Source: Deltaproteobacteria bacterium UBA2385
Lineage (GTDB): Bacteria; Myxococcota_A; UBA796; UBA2385
Direction of reading: 5' to 3'
Assembly: GCA_002343455.1 (NCBI GenBank)
Contig: DDSR01000062.1
Location: 1-8,108 of the forward strand
DNA length: 8,108 nucleotides
Below, piece by piece: positions 1-6,105 of the stretch (the first letter of the stretch is position 1; each line of letters begins with the position of its first letter). The notes beneath the pieces are model-generated. The model saw only the letters and a program-made list of their open reading frames with translations, was not told the origin of the DNA and searched no databases. Both the position numbers and the translations under genes were made by a program.

Positions 1-18
1 TGTCGGTGTCGGTGTCGG
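1..18. repeat. Hexanucleotide tandem repeat (TGTCGG x3)
   Basis: Three perfect TGTCGG units cover 1-18. On the minus strand they encode alternating Asp and Thr in the linker of the lipoprotein. The array may continue to the left of the window. Confidence 0.7.
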
Positions 19-118
19 TTTCCGACTCTTCCGAGACGACGCACACGCCGTCCACTTCATGGGTGCCGGGGCCACAGGGGGCCGATTTGGCGGAGCAGGC
101 GAGGAGGAGAAGTAGCAT
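1..118 (-). CDS. Lipoprotein, 5' end only (runs off window start)
   Basis: An ATG at 118-116 opens a frame that stays open for 39 codons to the window edge. It begins MLLLLLAC, a very short signal peptide with a lipobox Cys at residue 8, so the product is probably lipid-anchored after type II signal-peptidase cleavage. Residues 15-26 read CGPGTHEVDGVC, a small Cys-bounded motif of a style common in secreted myxobacterial proteins. Residues 34-39 begin a Thr-Asp repeat, probably a flexible acidic linker to a domain outside the window. The start is supported by GGAG about 8 nt upstream. The signal has no basic residue between Met1 and the hydrophobic stretch, which is unusual. It lies 102 nt downstream of the 234-residue lipoprotein and starts the same way (MLLLL). 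Function cannot be named from this fragment. Confidence 0.7.
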   Translation of the reverse strand, partial: MLLLLLACSAKSAPCGPGTHEVDGVCVVSEESETDTDTD

Positions 119-140
119 GGGAACTCCGGGGGGTGGGTCT

Positions 141-171
141 ATTGTACACCGAATGCCGCGGCACTCGTCAA
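141..171 (-). promoter_or_regulatory. Possible promoter for the left-edge lipoprotein
   Basis: Reading the minus strand, TTGACG (166-171) is a near-consensus -35 and TACAAT (141-146) a 5/6 match to the -10. The spacer is 19 nt, longer than ideal. It lies in the only gap between the two lipoprotein genes. The -35 overlaps a perfect inverted repeat, ACTCGT-CA-ACGAGT (163-176), which could be an operator or a weak hairpin. Inferred from sequence only. Confidence 0.3.
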
Positions 172-220
172 CGAGTCCGAGGCTGGTGAAAAAGAACCCG
201 GCTGAATCGCAGCAAAGCGT

Positions 221-925
221 TCATGGAATCAGGCTGTCCGTGGGGTTCAGCCCAAGGTCAAAGTCGGCGTCGGCGCCGCCTATCAACGCCGTGCCAGTCA
301 TATCTTCTATGGATCCTACCATGTCAATGCCGATCGCCAGGTCTGAGAATGGGCCATGCAGCCACGGCCTCGCTCGCCAGTCATCATCACTGATTAGGGA
401 CCTTCTCGCGGAATAGTCCAGTGACTCGGCCAGGTCGTCGCTGGCGGCGTGCAGGACGACCATGTTCTCGTTCCTTACAAAGCCTGCTGTGCTCCAGGTC
501 GCATCGTCCATCACGAAAATGTCGACAAGCCCCCCGATGTGATTCGAAGAATCTACCGACCGGATGTCGACGAGGACCGATTGAAAACGCATGGCATCCC
601 CGGCGTAGGCACCTTCCATGTGGCTTGCGCACCCGCCAGGGTCGATGTCTACGAAGCGTACATGGTCCACGACTGTCCCCCCGAATAGAGTCAGTGTCCA
701 GTCTGCTTGTTCGGAGACGTTCCGGTATTCATGTTCCGTCTCGGTCTCAAACTCCCAGGTGAGCGTCCCATCAAGCGAGTCAAGCGCGTCCAGCACTTCG
801 AGAGGAGAGAATCCAAGTGGATCCGAGTCGTCGAGCGCCAGGACGGCGACGGGTTCAATGGAGCAAGAATAGTCGGGACTCTTGTCGGATTCCGAGCCGC
901 AGGCCACGAACAGGAGGAGTAGCAT
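221..925 (-). CDS. Predicted lipoprotein of unknown function (234 aa)
   Basis: The protein starts MLLLLFVACGSE: a minimal hydrophobic signal followed by a lipobox-like FVAC with Cys9 as the presumed lipidation site. The start is supported by an AAGGGAG ribosome-binding site about 7 nt upstream. The mature chain is acidic, rich in Asp, Glu and Ser, with alternating hydrophobic stretches that suggest a beta-rich globular domain. Cys21 and Cys99 could form a disulfide. No catalytic motif or family is recognised. It begins only 12 nt after the stop of the serine protease gene, so the two are probably co-transcribed. It could be an envelope-anchored partner, substrate or inhibitor of the protease, but that is inference. 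GC content of about 55% (hand count of sample lines) is lower than in the BMC genes. As in the neighbouring lipoprotein, the signal lacks an N-terminal basic residue. Confidence 0.75.
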   Translation of the reverse strand: MLLLLFVACGSESDKSPDYSCSIEPVAVLALDDSDPLGFSPLEVLDALDSLDGTLTWEFETETEHEYRNVSEQADWTLTLFGGTVVDHVRFVDIDPGGCASHMEGAYAGDAMRFQSVLVDIRSVDSSNHIGGLVDIFVMDDATWSTAGFVRNENMVVLHAASDDLAESLDYSARRSLISDDDWRARPWLHGPFSDLAIGIDMVGSIEDMTGTALIGGADADFDLGLNPTDSLIP

Positions 926-937
926 GATTGATCTCCC

Positions 938-2413
938 TTAAGTGAGGGCGACTATCCAAGAGCGGAAGGTTCGCACCTTGGGCCCAACGGCTTTGTGAAT
1001 GGACGGTCGTCTGGTGGACCAGATGGAAACCACCAAGCCGCTGTCTCCAGTATCGCATCGTTCGTCACCGCAATAGTAGATGGGCGAACCGGAGTGCCCC
1101 TTCCCACCGTCTATTTCCCATCGGTGGGTTCCGTGGTGGGACCTGGTTGAGATTGGACCCATCGCGTGGGTCAGGAAGCGCGCGCTATCGTGTACTGAGC
1201 TGATGGCGGTGGCAACGTTGGAGGCGCACAAAGGAGCATGTCTTGGGTGAGCAATATTGTGCATTTGGTACTCACGAAGCACCTTGTCTGTAGCTCGAGA
1301 AAGCCACATCCTGGTGTGTGAGCTATCGACCGAATACCTATATCCGTGATTGACTACTGCGATATCATTTTTGTCCTTCCACCACTTGGCGGGCACAAAC
1401 ACGTCCGGTTCTACGAGGTCCCCGTCCATACATGCTGCGTCTGAGTAGGCATTCCCCTGCGTACAAACGTCCACGGCGCTCTTGTCATATAGGACCTTCT
1501 CCTTCCAATCGCCAACGCAGTGAGCTGCTGTAAGGACTGAATCGCTGTCAACCCAAACCCCTCCACAGACTCCGTCGGGAAGGAGTGCCGATGCCTTCTG
1601 ACGTTCGGTCAAGGTAGTCTGTCGCTCGCGATCATCGAAGCCGAATCGCCAGTATTCCGTACCGTCGCACTCGTACCTTGTATGCGACGAGAGGATGCCG
1701 ACGCCTCCCTCCTCCTCCACCCACTCGCTCCCTTCCTCGGCGGGGTCCTCATCAATGCCCGTAGCGAGCCGCATGGCACGGTCGTACTCGGCCAACTTGA
1801 GGGCCAGCGCACGCCCATCAAAGTCCACCGCCAGCCACTCCCCGCCTTTGGCGTCAAACCAATGCGAGCCCATGATCTGCCCCCGCGGGCTGTTGTCTAC
1901 ATAGCCCTCGAAGGCATCAATCCAACGATGCCCCCCGCCTCTTGCATTGGCTTGCCCCCGGCGAACCTGACCCAGATACTCGTAGAGCACCGGGCCGCGC
2001 CAGTGCCTTTCACCGATCGCCACTCCGTCATTCCGCCACGTCGACGATGTACCATCCGCATACTCGACCTGCTTCTGCGGCGGAGCGCCCTCGTCCCCGC
2101 TGGGGCGGGAAACATCGAGCACGAAACCCGCCGGATCCACGGTAGACCCAGGGCGCACACCCGGTTGCTCCATGGGGGGGCCTTGGAACCTGAGAAGGGT
2201 CTGGCGCCTCCCCACCTGGGCCGCAGGCGGCGCGTAGAGGGCCTCCATCACCTCGATTGGTCGAAGTGCGACCGGCCGTTGGTGCTCCAGCTCTTCACGG
2301 AGGACCGCGTTGAAGGTCTCCCACACAAGGCGCCTACCCGGGTCAAGGCCCTGCTGCGTGGTCGGGGTTCCGACCATGGGCTGGGGCATGATTGGGGAGG
2401 GGGCGCCGTTCAT
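938..2413 (-). CDS. Trypsin/V8-like serine protease with unknown N-terminal region (491 aa)
   Basis: The C-terminal half (about residues 278-491) is a chymotrypsin-fold serine protease. TAAHC places the catalytic His at 298, NDIAVV the Asp at 350, and GHSGSP the Ser at 441, so the triad is complete. Cys283 and Cys299 match the usual disulfide beside the His; further Cys at 317, 328, 396, 448 and 453 suggest more. The GxSGSP serine context is closer to V8/glutamyl-endopeptidase-like enzymes than to trypsin's GDSGGP, and His precedes the Ser. Residues 1-270 match no family I know; 225-235 are very acidic and may be a linker. The start is the ATG with AGGA about 7 nt upstream, 8 nt after the preceding gene's stop. 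No signal peptide is visible, odd for a Cys-rich protease. An uninterrupted frame continues upstream to 3253, but there it is the N-terminal part of the preceding gene followed by Arg-rich out-of-frame sequence. Confidence 0.85.
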   Translation of the reverse strand: MNGAPSPIMPQPMVGTPTTQQGLDPGRRLVWETFNAVLREELEHQRPVALRPIEVMEALYAPPAAQVGRRQTLLRFQGPPMEQPGVRPGSTVDPAGFVLDVSRPSGDEGAPPQKQVEYADGTSSTWRNDGVAIGERHWRGPVLYEYLGQVRRGQANARGGGHRWIDAFEGYVDNSPRGQIMGSHWFDAKGGEWLAVDFDGRALALKLAEYDRAMRLATGIDEDPAEEGSEWVEEEGGVGILSSHTRYECDGTEYWRFGFDDRERQTTLTERQKASALLPDGVCGGVWVDSDSVLTAAHCVGDWKEKVLYDKSAVDVCTQGNAYSDAACMDGDLVEPDVFVPAKWWKDKNDIAVVNHGYRYSVDSSHTRMWLSRATDKVLREYQMHNIAHPRHAPLCASNVATAISSVHDSARFLTHAMGPISTRSHHGTHRWEIDGGKGHSGSPIYYCGDERCDTGDSGLVVSIWSTRRPSIHKAVGPKVRTFRSWIVALT

Positions 2414-2421
2414 GGTGGATC

Positions 2422-3190
2422 CTATACCCGGCGAATGCCGACGGCGGCAGAGATGGTACCTTGCCCTTGGCCGCCAGTGCTGAGCTGGTAGCCGATCCCG
2501 AACTGAACCAACATGTTCGCGCCCAGCGAGATGGCGAGGTCGCCGGTGTTGACGTCCCCGGCACCGTAGGGCGCGTTGGTGTCGGTAACGTTGGCCCAAG
2601 AGCTGGGGTTCGCCGTCCGTCGCCACGGTCCGGTAGACCAGTCGGTACTGAAGGGGCCCCGTCAGGTTGGTGAGCAGGGAGATGAGCTTGACCTCATCGA
2701 CGAGGAGCCGGACCAGCCAGTCGGTGATCGGAATGTAGCGCATGGCCGTGGTGGAGCTGTCGAGCTGCCAGGAGCCCGCCCCGACCAGCTCGCCACATCG
2801 GAGGTAGGCGACATCGAGCCCCAGGTCGCCGGATGACTGGCTCTGCCCGCTGGCATACCTGTAGGCGAGCCCCCAGCGCACGAAGGCGGCAGGCTCGGTG
2901 GCACCGGAGATGTCCAAGACGGTGCTGTTGCTGTCCAGGACACCGGAGGTCGGCGAGAGCACTGAGCCCAGGAGGGTGGGAGGATCCGGGTCGTCGGTGC
3001 GAACCTTCGCGACCTGCTGAGCGACCTGGCACTCAATGTCGTCAGAGGAGCAGGCGCGCCCGACGACAGTGGCCATGATGGTGTCCAAGCCCACGCAGGA
3101 CATCCATCCGGTGTACCACTCGTAGGCGAAGATGGGGGTCGTGGCGTTCAGCCGCTTGAAGGTCTGGCTGGTGCTGCCTCCGCAAGACAT
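2422..3190 (-). pseudogene. Hypothetical protein, apparently frameshifted (255 aa if repaired)
   Basis: Start is the ATG at 3190 with GGAG 6 nt upstream; a GTG at 3253 is in frame but less convincing. Codons 1-195 read normally up to GAA CCC CAG at 2611-2603. The frame then turns Arg-rich, while the next frame reads sensibly (SSWANVTDTNAPYG... to ...ISAAVGIRRV) and ends at TAG 2422-2424, 8 nt before the protease ATG. Removing one C from the CCCC run (2605-2608) gives one continuous 255-residue protein. The product looks beta-rich with several Cys and no signal peptide; I recognise no family. It is probably the first gene of the protease-lipoprotein operon. The shift could be a sequencing error, a real inactivating mutation, or +1 slippage at CCC-C, a known slippery proline context. 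I label it a pseudogene because the frame is broken as given, not because I am sure it is dead. Confidence 0.65.
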
Positions 3191-3251
3191 GTCGTGCTCC
3201 GTGAATTCCGGGGACCGGAACTTGACACCCGACTGCCGGGTGACGACACGC

Positions 3252-3266
3252 ACCCTACCCTACCCT
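3252..3266. repeat. Short tandem repeat (ACCCT x3)
   Basis: Three perfect ACCCT units; read on the minus strand they form an AGGGT-rich purine stretch in the leader of the 255-residue protein gene. No function is evident. Confidence 0.5.
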
Positions 3267-3280
3267 GGCCCTGTCAATGC

Positions 3281-3308
3281 CTTATCGCCAATGCCATCAA
3301 ACTGTCAC
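3281..3308 (-). promoter_or_regulatory. Possible promoter for the protease operon
   Basis: On the minus strand GTGACA (3303-3308, 5/6 to -35) is followed after 16 nt by GATAAG (3281-3286, 4/6 to -10), about 90 nt upstream of the ATG at 3190. A perfect TTGACA also lies at 3272-3277 but has no good -10 at normal spacing. The -35 coincides with one of three TGTCAC-type boxes, which would suit a regulator-controlled promoter. Weak evidence. Confidence 0.3.
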
Positions 3309-3330
3309 ATTTTTGTCACTCATCTGTGAC
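3303..3330. promoter_or_regulatory. Cluster of TGTCAC boxes, possible operator
   Basis: TGTCAC occurs at 3303-3308 and again at 3314-3319, eleven bases apart, about one helical turn. An inverted GTGAC at 3326-3330 forms GTCAC-n6-GTGAC with the second box. The spacing suits a DNA-binding dimer array in front of the protease operon, but no regulator is identified. Confidence 0.3.
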
Positions 3331-3367
3331 CCAATCCTGGCGGGACAGCGGCCCCGAATGTTGAGCA

Positions 3368-3463
3368 CTACCTCCGAGGAACCCGACGGGCAGCGGATCC
3401 CTCGTTGTTGCCGAGGATCTGCCGGGCCGCGTTGGGAACATTGGCGGCGACCGCGAAGTAGTC
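3368..3463 (-). pseudogene. Decayed C-terminal fragment of a fourth BMC-P (EutN/CcmL) gene
   Basis: Read from 3463, the minus strand encodes DYFAVAANVPNAARQILGNN. This lines up with residues of the intact BMC-P just upstream (LVLAAREGNTARQILGND), sharing AA, N, ARQILGN and E. At DNA level 3400-3427 matches 3573-3600 at 27 of 28 bases, including an exact 20-base block (3408-3427 and 3581-3600). After Glu the frame breaks: removing one base at the C run 3399-3401 restores EDPLPVGFLGG, parallel to EDPLHAVVLGI. The 5' half is missing, since only 47 nt separate it from the intact gene's stop. It is therefore a truncated, frameshifted paralogue, left by tandem duplication or recombination between adjacent BMC-P genes. 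In the frame as given it stops at TAG 3368-3370. Confidence 0.6.
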
Positions 3464-3480
3464 CCGGTTCCGCCGGGAGC

Positions 3481-3530
3481 GGCCGACTCGCGCCCGCGTC
3501 GCGCCGGCCTTCAACGCCTCGGCGAGGCGT
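3481..3530 (-). terminator. GC-rich inverted repeats at the BMC operon end, possible terminator
   Basis: ACGCCTC-GGC-GAGGCGT (3514-3530) is a perfect 7-bp stem with a 3-nt loop overlapping the last codons and abutting the stop of the final BMC-P gene. Immediately downstream, GGCCG (3481-3485) can pair with CGGCC (3505-3509), with an inner GCGC/GCGC stem. Neither is followed by a U-run, so Rho-independent termination is doubtful; mRNA 3'-end stabilisation is an alternative. Confidence 0.3.
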
Positions 3531-3792
3531 CGACCTGGTCCACGATGCCCAGCACCACGGCGTGCAGCGGGTCCTCGTCGTTGCCGAGGATCTGCCGGGC
3601 GGTGTTCCCCTCCCGCGCGGCCAGCACGAGGTCGCCGACCCCGGCTTGGACACTGTCCACTGCCAGGAACTCATCCCCCAAGGGCGTGCGGCCGTCGACC
3701 TCGACGGGCTGCATCACCAGGACAGTCCGCCCGATGTAGCAGGGATGCTGCACCGTACTGACACTGTTTCCAACGACGCGGCAGAGGATCAT
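3511..3792 (-). CDS. BMC-P pentameric shell vertex protein (EutN/CcmL family, third copy), 93 aa
   Basis: This small beta-barrel protein belongs to the EutN/CcmL family, whose pentamers cap the twelve vertices of microcompartment shells. It starts MILCRVVGNSV, the typical first strand (compare CcmL/EutN xLxxVxG). VQAGVGDLVLAA at about 48-59, EGNTARQILG at 61-70 and VVLGIVDQV at 79-87 follow the usual family order. Length suits the family (about 85-110 aa). The ATG lies inside the stop region of the preceding BMC-P (ATGA overlap), implying translational coupling. The C-terminus ends in SPRR, and its coding sequence forms a perfect inverted repeat. Downstream sits a decayed copy of the same kind of gene. 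Together with the two other BMC-P genes it should give the shell a choice of vertex proteins. Confidence 0.9.
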   Translation of the reverse strand: MILCRVVGNSVSTVQHPCYIGRTVLVMQPVEVDGRTPLGDEFLAVDSVQAGVGDLVLAAREGNTARQILGNDEDPLHAVVLGIVDQVDASPRR

Positions 3793-4079
3793 ACGCCCTC
3801 CTGCAAATGGCGGTGGTCCCGCCAGGCATGGTCGACAATCTGTACGACTGCGCAGTCGACCGGCGCGAAGGTGTCCGGCAGGGTCAGCGCGGCCTCGCGA
3901 CCGGTCACCCAGGCGATCAGGTCCCCGGGGCCCGCCTGCAGCGCGTCGCAGGCGACGATGGGCTCGCCCTGCGGGTTGCCGGCGGCGTCCTGGGGCTGGA
4001 CCAGCAACAGCCGGACCCCCACCAGGGTCGGGTACTTCTCGGTGGCGACGACACGACCGATGACTCGGGCCAACTCCAT
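3789..4079 (-). CDS. BMC-P pentameric shell vertex protein (EutN/CcmL family, second copy), 96 aa
   Basis: The product starts MELARVIGRVVATEKYPTLV, the EutN/CcmL N-terminal barrel strand and loop. It continues with ACDALQAGPGDLIAWVTG at 43-60, matching the conserved AGxGD/E-V segment, and PVDCAVVQIVD at 73-83, the last core strand. The usual SSARQ-like loop after the Gly is replaced by REAALTLPDT, so its pore-proximal loop differs from both sister proteins. The ATG shares a base with the upstream BMC-T stop (TGATG), and the stop overlaps the next BMC-P start (ATGA), so the last three genes are probably translated in a coupled way. The C-terminus is His- and Arg-containing (HAWRDHRHLQEGV). Longer upstream reading in this frame is Arg/Gly/Pro-rich antisense-like sequence, rejected in favour of this ATG. 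Confidence 0.9.
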   Translation of the reverse strand: MELARVIGRVVATEKYPTLVGVRLLLVQPQDAAGNPQGEPIVACDALQAGPGDLIAWVTGREAALTLPDTFAPVDCAVVQIVDHAWRDHRHLQEGV

Positions 4080-4675
4080 CAGCGTTTCCCCTTCGGTGAA
4101 GGCGGGGCGAAAGGCGCCGGCCGCAGCAGCCAGGCCAGCATCTCGATGTGGGGACGGGGGATGCACTCGACCCGGTGCAGGGCCTCTCGCCCCTGCAAGA
4201 CCCCTCGGCCGGCGTCCAGGGCGGCCTCGACATCGTGCTGGGCGCCGTGCACCACGAAGAAGGCCCGCCCGCCCAGGCCTCCGGCCACCCGCAGCCCAGC
4301 CAGCCGCACATCGGCCTCTTTCAGGGCCCGGTCGCATGCCTCCAGCGTGCCGGCGATCCAGCTCCCCTCGACGACGCCGATGGTGTCGAGCTCGCCCTGC
4401 TGGTCCTGGGCCCCGCGCAGCCCGGCCAGCACCGCCGGGTGGACCATCGGCAGCAGGATCGAGTCGACGACGCCGCCCTCGGCTCGCTCGCGCAGGGCCT
4501 GGGCGCTCTCCTGGACCTCGGCCACCCCGCCGCAGAAGAGCAGCAGGAAGCGTCCCGGCTCGACGAGGTTGGCCTCGAGCACCCGCACGGGGGCCCGCTT
4601 GACGAGCGCATCCAGGGCAGCCAGCCCGAGGGCCACGCTGTCCAGCTCGTAGAGGGCGAGCGCGTCCTCGACCAC
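4079..4675 (-). CDS. BMC-T tandem-domain trimeric shell protein (H. ochraceum T1-like), 198 aa
   Basis: Two fused BMC domains give a pseudohexameric trimer tile. Domain 1 spans about 6-90 (LYELDSVALGLAALDALVKRA, then a FLLLFCGGVAEVQES strand-helix). Domain 2 spans about 97-180 (IGVVEGSWIAGTLEACDRAL, then VAGGLGGRAFFVVHG at 130-144 and IPRPH at 172-176, motifs shared with BMC-H). It resembles my memory of H. ochraceum Hoch_5812. The 131-137 loop (AGGLGGR) probably lines the central pore. I chose GTG at 4675 because a GGGGG Shine-Dalgarno-like run lies just upstream, directly at the dehydrogenase stop (TAG 4684-4686), and the family N-terminus fits; upstream sequence in this frame is antisense-like. 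A basic Pro-rich tail (about 185-198, ending SPKGKR) extends past the second domain. The stop overlaps the next BMC-P start. Confidence 0.9.
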   Translation of the reverse strand: MVEDALALYELDSVALGLAALDALVKRAPVRVLEANLVEPGRFLLLFCGGVAEVQESAQALRERAEGGVVDSILLPMVHPAVLAGLRGAQDQQGELDTIGVVEGSWIAGTLEACDRALKEADVRLAGLRVAGGLGGRAFFVVHGAQHDVEAALDAGRGVLQGREALHRVECIPRPHIEMLAWLLRPAPFAPPSPKGKR

Positions 4676-4683
4676 GCGACCCC

Positions 4684-6105
4684 CTAGACGATGCGGAAGT
4701 AGCCAGCGAGGGTGCAGCGGCGCTCGCGGGTGAAGGTGCGCGCCGTGGTCAGGCCGTCGCCGGTCGGAGAGGCGATGGTGAAGCTGGTGTAGCCCTCGCC
4801 GCCGTAGCCGAGGCCCGCCGTGTTGCTGGCGTTCTTGACGAAGATGGAGACGTTGGACACCCGCGCCATGCGGTGCAGGGAGTCCAGGTTCTTGCTCCAC
4901 ATGCTGGCCGTGTGGCCGTAGCCGTGCTCGGCCTGGACCGCGAGGTCGATCGCCTGGTGCACATCCTTGGTCCGCACGATGCCCAGGACGCTGGTCAGCA
5001 TCTCGGTCTGGATGAAGGGGTGGTCGGCGTCGACCTCGCAGATGATCAGCGGCGGATCGCCCTTGAAGGGCACGTCGATCGCCTGCAGCATCTTGCCGGC
5101 GTTCTGACCGATCCACTGCCGCTGCATATGCTGGCGATCGGCGGTCAGGACCAGCTTCTCCAGCCGGGTGATCTGGTGGTTGCGCAGGCGCACGCAGCCC
5201 TGCGCCTCCATCGCGTCCATCAGCTTGTCGGCGACCTTCTCGACGACGAAGACCTCTTTCTCGTCGATGCAGATGATGTTGTTGTCGAAGCTGGCGCCCT
5301 GGGTGATGCCCCGGGCGGCCGCGTCGATGTCGGCGGTCTCGTCGACCACCACCGGGGGGTTTCCGGGCCCGCCGGCCACACACTTCTTTCCCGAGCGCAT
5401 CGCCGCGCGCACGACCTCGCCGCCGCCGGTGACGACCACCAGCCGGATGTCCTTGTGGCCCATCAGCTGGTTGGCCGACTCGATCGTCGGCACCGCCACG
5501 CAGGTCATCAGGTTCTCGGGGCCGCCCACCTCGATGCTGGCGCGGTTGATCAGGTCGATGCACCAGACGCTGGTGTTCTTGGCGGTGGGGTGGACGTTGA
5601 AGACCACCCCGTTGCCGCCGGAGACCATCCCGATGCCGTTGTTGATGATGGTCTCGGACGGGTTGGTGCAGGGGGTGATGGCCCCGATCACGCCGAAGGG
5701 AGCGCGCTCGACCAGGGTCAGGCCGTCGTCGCCCGAAAACGCCTGGGGCTGGAGGATCTCCGGCCCCGGCGTGCGGTGGATGACCAGCAGGTTCTTCTTG
5801 ATCTTGTGGTCGGCCCGGCCTAGCCCGGTCTCTTCGACCGCCATCCGGGAGAGGGTCTGCACCTGCTCGGCGCAGCGCCGCCGGACGTTGGCGACGATCT
5901 CGCGCCGCTTCTCGAGCGGCAGGGCCACCAGGGTCTGGTGGCTGTGGGTGGCGGCGTCGACGGCCTGGTCGACCGTGGCGAAGGCGCCGCGGGGCCGGGC
6001 CGGCATGGTCCCGGTCTGGTCGGGCAGCTCGCCCTTCTGCAGGCGCTGGAGGACCTTCTCCACCACGCTGGCGAGCTGGTCGCGATCGAGGGCGCCGCTG
6101 TTCAT
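4684..6105 (-). CDS. CoA-acylating aldehyde dehydrogenase, PduP/EutE-like BMC cargo enzyme (473 aa)
   Basis: This family oxidises an aldehyde with NAD+ and CoA to acyl-CoA inside catabolic microcompartments. [20 protein letters not shown] at 137-156 and [18 protein letters not shown] at 244-261 are characteristic of the PduP/EutE branch. DNNIIC at 274-279 carries the presumed catalytic Cys279, followed by DEKE. Length (about 460-480 aa) is normal. Residues 6-23 ([18 protein letters not shown]) form an amphipathic helix followed by a polar linker to about residue 40, the usual form of an N-terminal encapsulation peptide. The ATG shares a base with the stop of the preceding BMC-P (TGATG), and an AAGG lies 4 nt further upstream. 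It is the only enzyme in the operon. The aldehyde (acetaldehyde, propionaldehyde, lactaldehyde or other) cannot be told from the sequence. Confidence 0.93.
   Translation of the reverse strand: MNSGALDRDQLASVVEKVLQRLQKGELPDQTGTMPARPRGAFATVDQAVDAATHSHQTLVALPLEKRREIVANVRRRCAEQVQTLSRMAVEETGLGRADHKIKKNLLVIHRTPGPEILQPQAFSGDDGLTLVERAPFGVIGAITPCTNPSETIINNGIGMVSGGNGVVFNVHPTAKNTSVWCIDLINRASIEVGGPENLMTCVAVPTIESANQLMGHKDIRLVVVTGGGEVVRAAMRSGKKCVAGGPGNPPVVVDETADIDAAARGITQGASFDNNIICIDEKEVFVVEKVADKLMDAMEAQGCVRLRNHQITRLEKLVLTADRQHMQRQWIGQNAGKMLQAIDVPFKGDPPLIICEVDADHPFIQTEMLTSVLGIVRTKDVHQAIDLAVQAEHGYGHTASMWSKNLDSLHRMARVSNVSIFVKNASNTAGLGYGGEGYTSFTIASPTGDGLTTARTFTRERRCTLAGYFRIV

Noticed and set aside
1682..2491. 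Plus-strand open frame (269 codons) opposite the protease gene's first half
   Set aside because: Arg/Pro/His-rich antisense reading with no motif; the minus strand has a ribosome-binding site and continues into the protease domain.
938..3253. A single 771-codon gene covering the unknown protein and the protease
   Set aside because: The stretch between about 2605 and 2413 is Arg-rich in this frame, while another frame there reads as normal protein and stops just before a good ribosome-binding site and ATG. Two genes with a frameshift in the first explain the sequence better.
3277..4602. Long plus-strand open frame (441 codons) opposite the BMC-P and BMC-T genes
   Set aside because: It is antisense to well-supported shell genes, and its product is Arg/Pro/Ala-rich low-complexity sequence typical of an out-of-frame reading of GC-rich DNA.
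4676..5563. Upstream extension of the T1-like BMC-T frame into the dehydrogenase gene
   Set aside because: The extension is Arg/Gly/His-rich shadow sequence of the dehydrogenase; the BMC fold begins just after the GTG at 4675.
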